DNA of 30,710 bases from a bacterium (GCA_023130215.1 JAGMAN010000106.1:1-30710), one strand, 5' to 3'; positions 8,333-17,036 are shown, numbered from the stretch's first letter. The notes: a model not told the origin generated them from the sequence alone. Numbers and translations are program-made.

Positions 8333-9406
8333 ATGACTAACCCCAAAGTTACTGTTTTAATGTCTGTTTACAATGGAGAGGAATATTTAAAAGAGGCCAT
8401 TGACAGCATACTTAATCAAACCTTTAAAGATTTTGAATTTGTTACTGTTAACGATGGCTCTACGGATAGAACGGCAGAAATCCTGCAAAGTTACCAGGAC
8501 CACAGGATCAAAATAATCAATAATGAGAGGAATGTGGGTCTGACTAAATCGTTAAATAAAGGATTAAAAATGGCAAGGGGTGAATATGTTGCTCGGATGG
8601 ATGCAGATGATATATCTTTTGCAGAAAGATTCGAAAAGCAGGTTGGGTATCTGAATAATCATCCTGAAATAGCACTTGTTGGAACTGGATTTGAGAAAAT
8701 TGATGAAACCGGCCAAAAAATTTCTTCAACTCCTGGGCTGAATTCAGAAGGGATATATTACACTTTAACTTTTTATAACTGTATAGTCCATTCTTCAGTG
8801 ATGTTCAGGAAAAAAATAGTTTTAGAAATAGGTGGATATGATGAAAATTTAGCAAAATCTCAGGATCTTGATTTGTGGCACAAAATTTCCAGAAAGTCAA
8901 AAATAAATGTATTAGGTGAAGTTTTAGTTAAAAGGAGAGAGATAGAAGTAAGCATATCAAATCTTTGTAGACCTGAGCAGGATTATTATGCAAAAAAGAT
9001 TTTTGTAAGGAATATAACTGACTTAATGGGTAATCAAGTTAATATCGAAAAAATACTCTGTTTTCACGATGAAGGATTTTGGGAAAGACGATCATTTATT
9101 GTTATGTATGACTCTGTGCTTGAACTTGAAAAAATACAGAAGAAACTGATAACAGAATGTCCTTTCTGGTTAAACAAAAACAAATTAAAAGAGTGTTGTG
9201 ATTATAAACTACAGATTTGCATCATTTCAATTATATTAAATGCAAGATTTTTTGATCTTATACGTTTACTAAGCTATTCTAAATATAGAAAATTGTTTTT
9301 TCTTCTTTTGAAAAGAAAATTAGGTGAGAAATTTCATCAAAATGAAGTAACGCTCAGTTTTTTAATTAAATGTTTTTGTTTTGACATAGGACAAAGGGTG
9401 AATTAA
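8333..9406 (+). CDS. Glycosyltransferase family 2 (GT-A)
   Basis: An inverting GT-A glycosyltransferase of 357 residues is predicted. The nucleotide-binding half is textbook: VTVLMSVYNGEEYLKEAIDS near the N-terminus, then VTVNDGSTDRT, and the DxD-type metal site RMDADDIS (Asp90 and Asp92 from the ATG at 8333). LAKSQDLDLWHKIS carries the acidic acceptor-site motif. The last 150 residues are Lys/Ile/Phe-rich and weakly conserved. I prefer ATG 8333 over an adjacent in-frame TTG at 8330; AGGGAAAG upstream can serve as ribosome-binding site. The gene is visibly more AT-rich than the housekeeping genes at the right end, as is the next one, which suggests later acquisition of this pair. Sugar specificity is unknown. 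Confidence 0.85.
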   Translation: MTNPKVTVLMSVYNGEEYLKEAIDSILNQTFKDFEFVTVNDGSTDRTAEILQSYQDHRIKIINNERNVGLTKSLNKGLKMARGEYVARMDADDISFAERFEKQVGYLNNHPEIALVGTGFEKIDETGQKISSTPGLNSEGIYYTLTFYNCIVHSSVMFRKKIVLEIGGYDENLAKSQDLDLWHKISRKSKINVLGEVLVKRREIEVSISNLCRPEQDYYAKKIFVRNITDLMGNQVNIEKILCFHDEGFWERRSFIVMYDSVLELEKIQKKLITECPFWLNKNKLKECCDYKLQICIISIILNARFFDLIRLLSYSKYRKLFFLLLKRKLGEKFHQNEVTLSFLIKCFCFDIGQRVN

Positions 9407-10366
9407 TTGACTGAACTGGTAAGTGTTATAATTCCCTCTTTCAATCGGGCCAACAAACTGAAAAATTTGTTAAGATCACTGGAGGAACAAACTTGCTCAA
9501 AGGAAAAATTTGAGGTTATTGTAATTGACGATGGTTCAACAGATGAGACAGAAGAAATGATAAAAAAAGTAAAGACAGATTATGGACTAATTTACTCAAA
9601 AATTTCGGAGAATAGAGGTCGTGCCTCAGCGTGTAATAATGGGATAAAGATAGCAAGAGGGAAGATTATACTTTTTCTTGATGATGATATGGTTCTGGAT
9701 AAAGATTTGCTTGCTGAGCATCTAAAGTTTTACAAGGATGACCACTTAATTGCTATCTTAGGTATGGTAAAAGTATTAGAATGTGAAGCAAAAACCAGAT
9801 TTGAGAGGTATTTCTTCAGAGATGTCCAATACAATAGTGAGAAGACATTAAGAGGAATAAAGGAAAGAGAAGGGAACGTGCCCTTTTGTTGTTGCGGGAC
9901 AGGAAATTTCTCAATTTCCAGGCAAGCTTTGATTAATGCGGGTATGTTTGATGAAAGTTTTAAGGTATATGGGCATGAGGATGTTGAGTTTGTGTACCGT
10001 TTGATAAAGAAAAAAGTTAGAATATTATTTAACCCTAATGCAATAGCTCACCATCGTATTTTTCCAAGGAGTGTAGATTATCACCTTAAACAGAAAGAAA
10101 TGATTGGATATTCTGCACTTCAATTTTATAAAAAGTATCCTGAACTCAAAGGAATCTTACATGTAGATGAGATTTGTTCACTAAAAGGGAGTCCATCAGA
10201 TATTATTAGGAAATTAGCAAGAGTGATTACTGTTAATAGGATCTCTGTGATTCTATTAAGGAGATGTTTGCCTATTTTTGAAAAAGTATTACCAGATTTT
10301 ATGTTGTTTAGTATATATAATCGTCTCTCTGGATATTATTTAAGGAAGGGTTTACTTAAAAGATAG
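9407..10366 (+). CDS. Glycosyltransferase family 2 (GT-A)
   Basis: The 319-residue protein shows the GT2 fold in order: VSVIIPSFNRANKL (5-18), VIVIDDGSTDETEE (37-50), the metal-binding LFLDDDMVLDKD (89-100, DDD at 92-94) and the catalytic-base region YGHEDVEFVYRL. The TTG start at 9407 directly follows the upstream stop, with AAGGG at 9394-9398 as ribosome-binding site, so translation is probably coupled. It resembles the GT2 at 12971 in overall layout, although the two are clearly diverged. It probably adds one residue of the repeating or adaptor part of the glycan. AT-rich like its upstream neighbour. Confidence 0.85.
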   Translation: MTELVSVIIPSFNRANKLKNLLRSLEEQTCSKEKFEVIVIDDGSTDETEEMIKKVKTDYGLIYSKISENRGRASACNNGIKIARGKIILFLDDDMVLDKDLLAEHLKFYKDDHLIAILGMVKVLECEAKTRFERYFFRDVQYNSEKTLRGIKEREGNVPFCCCGTGNFSISRQALINAGMFDESFKVYGHEDVEFVYRLIKKKVRILFNPNAIAHHRIFPRSVDYHLKQKEMIGYSALQFYKKYPELKGILHVDEICSLKGSPSDIIRKLARVITVNRISVILLRRCLPIFEKVLPDFMLFSIYNRLSGYYLRKGLLKR

Positions 10367-10374
10367 GATAGCTC

Positions 10375-11859
10375 ATGAAAGTACTGCTGATAGACCCACG
10401 GAGCATTAATAGGGGTTCATTAAACATTGGACTGGCTTATGTAGCTACTGTCCTGCAGGAGAGAGGCCATAAAGTTAAAGTGTTGGATTTCAATTCTTAT
10501 ATAGGGGATGAGGATAAAAGATTGTTTAATACTCTTGGGTGGGTGCCAGATATAATAGGTATCTCCATCTTTCCTGCCTCTATTCCTACCTATGAAGGGG
10601 CAAGAAAAATAGTTGATTTCTGTAGGAAGAATTTCAAAAAGGACTGCTTTTATATAGCTGGTGGAGTGGGAGTGACCCTGGAGCCGGAAAAGTTTATGGA
10701 AGAGAACAAAAATTATTTTAATTTTGCCGTTGTTGGTGAAGGCGAGTTTACCTTTGCTGAACTGGTTGATTCTCTGGAGAAAGGAGGAGATTCCCAAACG
10801 ATACCGGGATTGGTGTTTCACTCGGGAGAGAAGATAATCAGGACACAGGATAGGCCATTTATAAAAGAACTGGATAAGCTACCTTTCCCAGATTATAGGC
10901 TATTCGATAGTGTAGGCGGTAGAAAGATTGTTGAGTATCCGCTTATAACCAGTCGGGGATGCCCGTTTAATTGCATATTTTGTTTAAATAAGGAATTGTC
11001 CGGAAGAAAGTGGAGGGCCAGAAGTGCGGAAGATGTGGTCAATGAGATGGAAGTAGCCGTCAAAAAAAATGGCTCATCATCCGTGTATATCTGGGATGAC
11101 CATTTTTCCCTGGATGTCAAAAGAGCTATTGATATATGCAAGCTGAAAATTGAAAGGGGGGTAAATGTCCCATATTATCTGCCCGATGGAATCCGTGCTG
11201 ACAGTGTTAATGAAGAGTTAGCCATGCTCTTAAGGAAAAGCGGATGTAAAGGGGTCAGCATTGGAGTTGAAGATGCTAACCCTCTGACCTACAAATATAT
11301 CAACAAGGGAGAGGAGCTTGAAGATGTAATTAGAGGGATAAAGATATTAAAAAAAGCGGGAGTTCCAGTGAGGGTTTCCATGATTATCGGGCTACCACAT
11401 ACAACCTATGAATCTACAAAGCAATCTATGGAATTTATAAAAACTCTCGATGTGCATTCGGAGTGGTATCTGGCCATACCTTTCCCAAGGACACAACTTT
11501 ATAAATGGGTTGAAAACAACGGTAGATTTCTCGAAAATCCTCTAAGTAGAGTGGCATTGACCTTCAGGACAGTAGTCTTTGATACCCCTGATTTTACAAA
11601 GGAAGACCGGCTTAAGGCATTCTATCACGCTAATATGGATTATTCCTTCCCTGAAAAGGCGTTTTTTGAACACAGATGCCAACCTCTGTATCAGAAAGAT
11701 AGCCTCTATGAGATATTTATAGACTCATATAAGACAGTGTGGAAGTATAACCGCTGGGGGTTAGCAAAACATACTCTGAGATTGATTCAATATCTGAGCT
11801 GGGGAGTGAAAAGAAGGTTAAATAGAGTCATTCATAAAGACAAAATACGAGGTCTGTAA
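10375..11859 (+). CDS. B12-binding-domain radical SAM protein
   Basis: This 494-residue protein has the two-domain layout of cobalamin-dependent radical SAM enzymes. The N-terminal Rossmann region (1-140) contains KVLLIDPRS, GLAYVATVLQERGHKVKVLD, IIGISIFPAS and the VVGEGEFTFAEL loop. The radical SAM barrel carries CxxxCxxC at Cys196, Cys200 and Cys203 (SRGCPFNCIFC), KGVSIGVEDAN and a MIGLPHTTYESTKQS loop. The C-terminal 90 residues are basic and aromatic. The closest general type is the B12-binding radical SAM group annotated around hopanoid, lipid and glycan modification, but the exact reaction cannot be assigned. It lies between glycosyltransferase genes, 8 nt after one and 5 nt before the next, so it belongs to the glycan operon. 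Confidence 0.85.
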   Translation: MKVLLIDPRSINRGSLNIGLAYVATVLQERGHKVKVLDFNSYIGDEDKRLFNTLGWVPDIIGISIFPASIPTYEGARKIVDFCRKNFKKDCFYIAGGVGVTLEPEKFMEENKNYFNFAVVGEGEFTFAELVDSLEKGGDSQTIPGLVFHSGEKIIRTQDRPFIKELDKLPFPDYRLFDSVGGRKIVEYPLITSRGCPFNCIFCLNKELSGRKWRARSAEDVVNEMEVAVKKNGSSSVYIWDDHFSLDVKRAIDICKLKIERGVNVPYYLPDGIRADSVNEELAMLLRKSGCKGVSIGVEDANPLTYKYINKGEELEDVIRGIKILKKAGVPVRVSMIIGLPHTTYESTKQSMEFIKTLDVHSEWYLAIPFPRTQLYKWVENNGRFLENPLSRVALTFRTVVFDTPDFTKEDRLKAFYHANMDYSFPEKAFFEHRCQPLYQKDSLYEIFIDSYKTVWKYNRWGLAKHTLRLIQYLSWGVKRRLNRVIHKDKIRGL

Positions 11860-11864
11860 ATCCA

Positions 11865-12971
11865 GTGATAAGAATTATGTATGTGATAGCTACGATGGAT
11901 ATAGGAGGTGCGGAGAAGCAACTTGTTGAGCTGGTGAAACGGCTCAATAAAGATAAGTATGATGTTATGGTTTGTTGTCTGACAAGAGGAGGACCATTAG
12001 AAGATGAGCTGAGGCAGGCGGGTATTAGATATTCTATCCTGTGGAAAAGGTTTAAATTCGACTTCTCCGTCATCTTGAAGTTAATACAATTACTTAGAAT
12101 AGAAAAAGCAGATATCCTTCACACCTATATGTTCACTTCAAACAGTTTTGGAAGGGTTGCCGGGCTATTTGCCAGAGTTCCCAAAATTGTTATCTCAGAA
12201 CGTTGTGTGGATATATGGAAGAACAGATTCCACTTTCTTATTGACAGAATACTGCTACATTGGACAGATAAGGTAACCTGTGTATCTAATGGAGTAAGGA
12301 AATTCTATATGGATAAAATTGGTATCAATGAAGAGAAAGTTATCACAATCTACAATGGCATTGCAGTAGAACACCTGCATACAAATGCTGACATAACCAC
12401 AGAATATGGTTCCCGTCCTGGGGCCCGCATTATAGGAACAATAGGACGACTCACATTGCAGAAAGGGTTAAAGTATCTCATACACGCTGTAGCAATAGCC
12501 ATTAAGCAGATTCCACAAATTGAACTGCTCATCGTTGGAGATGGAACGGAGAAAAAGAATTTAGTCAAGTTAGTTAGCGACTTGGGTATAAGGGAGAGAG
12601 TGATCTTTACTGGTTTTCAGAAAGATGTGGGATCATTTCTAAGAACGATGGAAATTTTTATCCTGCCCTCACTATTTGAGGGATTGCCGGGGGTAGTTCT
12701 TGAAGCAATGGCTTTTCAGAGACCTGTAGTAGCAACAAGAATAGCCGGTGTAGATGAAGTGGTTGTTGACGAAGAAACAGGAGTTCTCGTGCCACCCAGA
12801 AATCCTGAGGCTCTTGCTGGTGCTATTATCAAACTTCTTAGTGATAGAGAAAAGGCACGAGAGATGGGTATTAGGGGACGGGAAAAAGCAGAGAAATACT
12901 TCAACATTGGGTTAATGGTAGAGAAATATGAGAAAGTTTATGATGAATTAGCTCACCCAGGAATTAACTGA
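11865..12971 (+). CDS. Glycosyltransferase family 4 (GT-B)
   Basis: A 368-residue GT-B enzyme with both halves clear. The N-terminal acceptor domain starts IMYVIATMDIGGAEKQLVEL and includes ILHTYMFTSNSFGRVAG. The donor domain has IIGTIGRLTLQKGLKYLI, LLIVGDGTEKKNL, VIFTGFQKDVGSFL and EX7E in FEGLPGVVLEAMAFQRPVVA. The GTG start at 11865 has GAGGT upstream at 11849-11853; an in-frame ATG at 11877 is the alternative. It is a close architectural relative of the GT4 at 13905 (shared GGxEK N-terminal motif, ILHTYxF and RPVVATRIAGVDEVV-type end), which suggests an old duplication. The stop overlaps the next ATG as TGATG. Confidence 0.87.
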   Translation: MIRIMYVIATMDIGGAEKQLVELVKRLNKDKYDVMVCCLTRGGPLEDELRQAGIRYSILWKRFKFDFSVILKLIQLLRIEKADILHTYMFTSNSFGRVAGLFARVPKIVISERCVDIWKNRFHFLIDRILLHWTDKVTCVSNGVRKFYMDKIGINEEKVITIYNGIAVEHLHTNADITTEYGSRPGARIIGTIGRLTLQKGLKYLIHAVAIAIKQIPQIELLIVGDGTEKKNLVKLVSDLGIRERVIFTGFQKDVGSFLRTMEIFILPSLFEGLPGVVLEAMAFQRPVVATRIAGVDEVVVDEETGVLVPPRNPEALAGAIIKLLSDREKAREMGIRGREKAEKYFNIGLMVEKYEKVYDELAHPGIN

Positions 12972-13897
12972 TGAGCGATGGTCAATTTACAACTTCAGTT
13001 ATTATTGCCACTAGAAATCGAAAGGCTGAATTAATGTGTTGCTTAGATTCTCTGCTTTCTCAAAGCGTTAAAACTTTTGAGTTGATAGTTGTTGATAGCA
13101 GTGATGATCCTTCCGAGAATACATTACGGGAAAAAATAAAAAATAGTGACAAAAGGATACAATTTACATACATCTGCTCTACTAAGGTTGGCTTAACTTT
13201 TCAAAGGAATTTAGGAATAAAAAAATCCCATGGAGATATTTTAATATTTCTCGATGATGATACGGTATTGGAAAAGGATTATTTGCAGAAACATATGGAG
13301 ACCTATGAGAATGACAGCCTGGGTGAAATCATGGGATGCAGTGGCGTGATTTTAGGTGATAAACCTTATAGCTCTTTAGGTCAATTGTTCCGGAAGATCT
13401 TCCTTATGACGCGACCTGATGTTGGATCACGGATTCTACTATCCGGATTCTCCACTATATGTGCATTCGATTTTCTCTTATCAACTATAAAAGAGGTGGA
13501 AGTGTGCTGCGGTTGTAATGTAAGTTATAGAAAAGAGGTCTTCCAGCGTTTTCTTTTTGACGAACAATTTAAAGGTTACGGATTTATGGAAGACAAGGAT
13601 TTTTCCTGTAGGGTTTCAAGAAAATTTAAGTTGGTTGTAAATCCAGAGATACGTTTATACCACCGTGCCTCATCTTTAGGTCGCGATGATCTCCGGAAAA
13701 GGATAATCATGTGTGTGTTTTACCACTGGCGTTTTGTGTGGAAAAATATGCCGCATTTGCCACATATATGGATATCTTTTCTCTGGTCGGAGATAGGGAC
13801 TTTCCTTTATGATCTAATTACTGAGGGAATAAAGCCGTGTGTGTACCGTATGGAAGGTCTGTGTCATCTGCTGACACGACAGGAGTTGAAAGTGTAA
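12971..13897 (+). CDS. Glycosyltransferase family 2 (GT-A)
   Basis: The 308-residue protein shows SVIIATRNRKAELMCCLDSL, LIVVDSSDDPSENT, the metal-binding LIFLDDDTVLEKD, a CCGCNVSYRKEVF segment and the catalytic acidic pair in GFMEDKDFSCRV. DSSDD in place of the usual DDGS is a small deviation shared with some rhamnosyl- and galactosyltransferase-like GT2 members. It is translationally coupled to the preceding GT4 by a one-base overlap and followed 7 nt later by a second GT4, so these three may build consecutive linkages. The sugar specificity cannot be read from sequence. Confidence 0.83.
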   Translation: MSDGQFTTSVIIATRNRKAELMCCLDSLLSQSVKTFELIVVDSSDDPSENTLREKIKNSDKRIQFTYICSTKVGLTFQRNLGIKKSHGDILIFLDDDTVLEKDYLQKHMETYENDSLGEIMGCSGVILGDKPYSSLGQLFRKIFLMTRPDVGSRILLSGFSTICAFDFLLSTIKEVEVCCGCNVSYRKEVFQRFLFDEQFKGYGFMEDKDFSCRVSRKFKLVVNPEIRLYHRASSLGRDDLRKRIIMCVFYHWRFVWKNMPHLPHIWISFLWSEIGTFLYDLITEGIKPCVYRMEGLCHLLTRQELKV

Positions 13898-13904
13898 AAT
13901 TCAA

Positions 13905-15008
13905 ATGAGTAAGATAGAGATATTGCATTTGACAACTGATTCTAGGATTGGGGGGACGGAGAAGAATATAATTGCCCTGGTCACTCATCTGGATAAGGAT
14001 AGGTATGAGAGTAAGGTAGTGGCCTTGATGCCGGGAGGAGAGTTGATAAATAAGTTGAGAGGTTATGGCATAAGAGCAGAGTGTTTAGGGATGAGGAATA
14101 AATTTGATTTGGGGGCAATTTTTAAGCTATACCGGCTTATCAAAAATAGCAAAATAAATATTCTTCACACTTATCTGTTTCATGCTAATATATTGGGGAG
14201 AATTGTAGGAAGATTGGTAGGAGTCCCAGTGATTATTTCCTCTATTCGGGTGATGGAGAGAAGGCGCCATCACTTATGGATTGATTGGTTAACTAACCGG
14301 ATGGTAGATGTAGAGACCTGTGTCTGCGAAGCGGTGAGGAAGTTTACCATAGAGAAGGGGAAAATCAGAGCTGATAAACTGGTAACCATACCCAATGCCA
14401 TTGATGTTCAGCAATACGAATTGAATATGGACATAGAGCAGAAGAAGATGGAGCTCGGCATAGAGTTGAATTATCCTATCTTAGGGGTAGCTGGGAGGTT
14501 ACATAAACAAAAAGGGCACATCTACCTTCTTAAAGCAATGCTACGAATAATGAGAGAATATCCAAGGGCAGTGCTCTTAGTGATGGGGGATGGACCTTTG
14601 AGAACGAAGCTCACTATTGTGTGTTATAAATCACTGATAAATAATCAGCTTAAGTTCCTTGGCTTAAGACAGGACATTAAAGAGATAATGGCCTTATTAG
14701 ATGTCTTTATCCTACCTTCGTTATGGGAGGGGATGCCCAATGTTCTCCTGGAGGCCATGGCTCTGGGGAAGCCAATTGTGGCTACCCGGGTGGGTGGGGC
14801 AGAGGAGTTGATCGAAGATGGAGTAAGCGGAGCGCTGGTGCCACCGGCTGATGAGGAGGCTTTGGCAGGAGCAGTTATCCATATCCTGACCAGGCCGGAT
14901 AAAGGCAGGGGTTTAGGCAAGGTAGCTAGAAAGGAAGCAGAGAGAAGATTTCCTGTAGAAGATATGGTGGGTGAGACAGAAAAACTCTATGGGAGATTAC
15001 TTAGATAG
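13905..15008 (+). CDS. Glycosyltransferase family 4 (GT-B)
   Basis: A 367-residue GT-B glycosyltransferase. The N-terminus ILHLTTDSRIGGTEKNIIAL and ILHTYLFHANILGRIVGRLVG mark the acceptor domain. The donor domain shows LGVAGRLHKQKGHIYLL, VLLVMGDGPLRTKL, LKFLGLRQDIKEIM and EX7E in WEGMPNVLLEAMALGKPIVA, ending with a conserved helix (VEDMVGETEKLYGRLL). The ATG lacks a good ribosome-binding site, and the short 7-nt gap suggests coupling to the GT2 gene before it. It is similar in layout to the GT4 at 11865. It is followed by the only sizeable gap (80 nt) in the left two thirds of the locus. Confidence 0.87.
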   Translation: MSKIEILHLTTDSRIGGTEKNIIALVTHLDKDRYESKVVALMPGGELINKLRGYGIRAECLGMRNKFDLGAIFKLYRLIKNSKINILHTYLFHANILGRIVGRLVGVPVIISSIRVMERRRHHLWIDWLTNRMVDVETCVCEAVRKFTIEKGKIRADKLVTIPNAIDVQQYELNMDIEQKKMELGIELNYPILGVAGRLHKQKGHIYLLKAMLRIMREYPRAVLLVMGDGPLRTKLTIVCYKSLINNQLKFLGLRQDIKEIMALLDVFILPSLWEGMPNVLLEAMALGKPIVATRVGGAEELIEDGVSGALVPPADEEALAGAVIHILTRPDKGRGLGKVARKEAERRFPVEDMVGETEKLYGRLLR

Positions 15009-15020
15009 CATTGTTCGTAC

Positions 15021-15042
15021 TTTAGAGTATTATACTCCTAAA
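15021..15042 (+). other. Hairpin in the gap before the amidotransferase gene
   Basis: A perfect 6-bp inverted repeat, GAGTAT-T-ATACTC (15025-15037), extends to about 10 bp with one bulged base by pairing TTTAG with CTAAA. No run of T follows it, so it is not a standard rho-independent terminator. It may be an mRNA-processing or stability element, or a chance palindrome. I see no convincing promoter in the rest of the 80-nt gap. Confidence 0.4.
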
Positions 15043-15088
15043 TATACAAGAGGCAAGGTGGTCTAATAAAAAAAGGTTGGGATAATTT

Positions 15089-17035
15089 ATGTGCGGGATT
15101 TATGGAATACTGAATTTTAATAAAGAACCGGTTGATAGGCAGTTGCTACAGCGTATGGGTGATGTGCTGAAGCATCGAGGTCCGGATGATGAGGGGATAT
15201 ATACTTCAAATGCAAAATGCAAAATGCAAAATGCAAAATTCCAAGCTTCAAATCTAAATGTAGGGTTAGGGCATAGGAGATTAGCTGTTATTGACCTGGA
15301 GACAGGACACCAACCCATGCATAATGAAGATAAGACGGTCTGGATAGTCTTCAATGGAGAGATATATAATTTCAGAGATTTGAGGGAAGCACTGGAGAAG
15401 CAGGGTCATAAATTTTATACTAAGTCGGATACTGAGGTAATTATCCATCTCTACGAAGAGTATGGAACCGGGTGTCTAAAATTCTTAAGAGGGATGTTTG
15501 CTTTCGCTATCTGGGATGAAAGGAGGGAGAGACTGTTTTTAGCCAGGGACAGAGCAGGGCAGAAACCCTTATGTTATGCGATACAGAATGGTCAGTTCAT
15601 CTTCGCCTCAGAGATAAAAGCTATTCTTCAACTACCCGGCATTAAGAGAAAAGTGAACTTACAGGCTATGCACCATTATCTAACTTATCAGTATGTTCCT
15701 TCTCCACTGACTATGTTCAAAGGAATCAGTAAACTGCCTCCGGCCCATTTTCTTATCTGGGAGAAGGGAAATATAAAGATAAGACGATACTGGGAATTGA
15801 ATTTCAAGAATAAAGTAAAAATGGCTGAAAGCGAATATGAAGAAAGAATTCTCCATTTGTTAGAGGAATCAGTAAAACTGCGTTTAGTGAGCGATGTACC
15901 CCTGGGGGCTTTCTTGAGTGGAGGAATTGACTCTACGGCAGCAGTAGGAATAATGGCTAAATTATCAGACCGACCAGTGAAGACCTTTTCCATCGGATTT
16001 GAAGAGCGGGCTTATGATGAACTCCGGTTTGCCCGAATTGCCGCTAAACGTTTTGGAACTGATCATCATGAATTCATTGTCAGGCCGGATGCCTTAGAGA
16101 TTTTGCCTAAACTCATCTGGCATTACAACGAGCCTTTTGCTGATTCCTCGGCTATACCCACTTACTATGTGGCCAAGGAAACCAGAGAACATGTCACTGT
16201 GGCTCTGAATGGAGATGGTGGGGATGAGTGTTTTGGCGGCTATCCAAGATACCAGGCTGTAAAACTTGCTCTTCTCTTTGACAAAACTCCAAATTGGCTA
16301 CGAAGAAGACTGGTGAAAGCTATTGCCGATAAGCTGCCAGAATCGTCTGAACAAAAGAGGTTATTGCGGAGAGCTAAACGTTTCCTATGCGCAATGTCAT
16401 TGCCTGCTGAAAGAAGATATGTTCGCTGGATATGTTGCTTCGATAATGAGAGGAAAAATCAACTTTATTCTTCCGAGATGAAAAAGGCCGTGGACGGTAT
16501 TGATTCTTTCCAGATTTTAGAAGACCTTTACCGTAAAGCAAATAACCCAGATTTTTTGGATAAGACTTTCTATGTAGATATTATGACCTACCTGCCCGAT
16601 GACTTGCTGGTAAAGATGGATATCGCTACCATGGCCAATTCTTTAGAGGCCCGCTCCCCTTTCTTAGACCACAAACTGATGGAATTCTGTGCAGGCATTC
16701 CCTCTAATCTGAAACTGAAAGGATTGACCAGTAAATATATCTTGAAGAAGGCTCTCAGGAAAGCTCTGCCACCACAAATTGTCCATCGGGGAAAAATGGG
16801 ATTTGGCGTTCCCATCGGTCACTGGTTTCGCAGTGAATTGAAAAGCTACTTATACCAGATCCTTCTTGATAGAAAAAGTCTTGATAGGAGATATTTCAAC
16901 CAGAATTATATCAAGCAACTGCTTGATGAACACTGCCAGAGAGGCTATGACCATGGCTATCGTCTCTGGGCTCTTCTTAATCTCGAACTCTGGCATCGGA
17001 TGTTTATAGATCAGGTGCCTGACGGGACGAGGTGA
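15089..17035 (+). CDS. asnB: Asparagine synthase (glutamine-hydrolysing)-type amidotransferase
   Basis: The 648-residue protein is a class II amidotransferase. Cys2 is the N-terminal nucleophile of the glutaminase domain (MCGIYGI), followed by KHRGPDDEG, NGEIYNFRDLR and KSDTEVIIHLYEEYG. The synthetase domain has the PP-loop LSGGIDST (about 276-283) for ATP, then GDGGDECFGGYPRY and LPDDLLVKMD. Ammonia made from glutamine is passed to an activated carboxylate. In polysaccharide loci such enzymes often make amides of uronic acids rather than asparagine, and that is the likelier role here. The length exceeds the usual 610-630, partly because residues 40-53 are encoded by a 42-nt insertion (see separate entry) between GIYT and the normal VGLGHRRLAVIDL motif. 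The frame stays open and all catalytic motifs are intact. Confidence 0.9.
   Translation: MCGIYGILNFNKEPVDRQLLQRMGDVLKHRGPDDEGIYTSNAKCKMQNAKFQASNLNVGLGHRRLAVIDLETGHQPMHNEDKTVWIVFNGEIYNFRDLREALEKQGHKFYTKSDTEVIIHLYEEYGTGCLKFLRGMFAFAIWDERRERLFLARDRAGQKPLCYAIQNGQFIFASEIKAILQLPGIKRKVNLQAMHHYLTYQYVPSPLTMFKGISKLPPAHFLIWEKGNIKIRRYWELNFKNKVKMAESEYEERILHLLEESVKLRLVSDVPLGAFLSGGIDSTAAVGIMAKLSDRPVKTFSIGFEERAYDELRFARIAAKRFGTDHHEFIVRPDALEILPKLIWHYNEPFADSSAIPTYYVAKETREHVTVALNGDGGDECFGGYPRYQAVKLALLFDKTPNWLRRRLVKAIADKLPESSEQKRLLRRAKRFLCAMSLPAERRYVRWICCFDNERKNQLYSSEMKKAVDGIDSFQILEDLYRKANNPDFLDKTFYVDIMTYLPDDLLVKMDIATMANSLEARSPFLDHKLMEFCAGIPSNLKLKGLTSKYILKKALRKALPPQIVHRGKMGFGVPIGHWFRSELKSYLYQILLDRKSLDRRYFNQNYIKQLLDEHCQRGYDHGYRLWALLNLELWHRMFIDQVPDGTR
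15204..15253 (+). repeat. In-frame repeat insertion inside asnB: four TGCAAAA units between 8-bp direct repeats
   Basis: Four consecutive TGCAAAA heptamers occupy 15211-15238. The stretch is bounded by identical 8-mers CTTCAAAT at 15204-15211 and 15246-15253, spaced 42 nt (14 codons) apart. Removing one repeat copy plus the interior restores GIYTSNLNVGLGHRRL, the normal AsnB reading. This looks like an insertion with target duplication, or a slippage product, that preserved the frame and encodes NAKCKMQNAKFQA. Similar AAATGCAAAATGC strings recur in several candidate-phylum and planctomycete genomes as I remember them; that point is recollection, not a search. Confidence 0.75.
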
Positions 17036-17036
17036 G

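Noticed and set aside
10420-10821. Long reverse-strand open frame (133 codons)
   Set aside because: It lies wholly opposite the well-supported radical SAM gene, has no recognisable domain and no ribosome-binding site.
15211-15238. Tandem heptamers considered as a CRISPR or phase-variation tract
   Set aside because: Units are 7 nt with no spacers, so not CRISPR. Loss or gain of one unit would shift the frame, which could allow phase variation, but the frame is open and flanking duplications favour an insertion.
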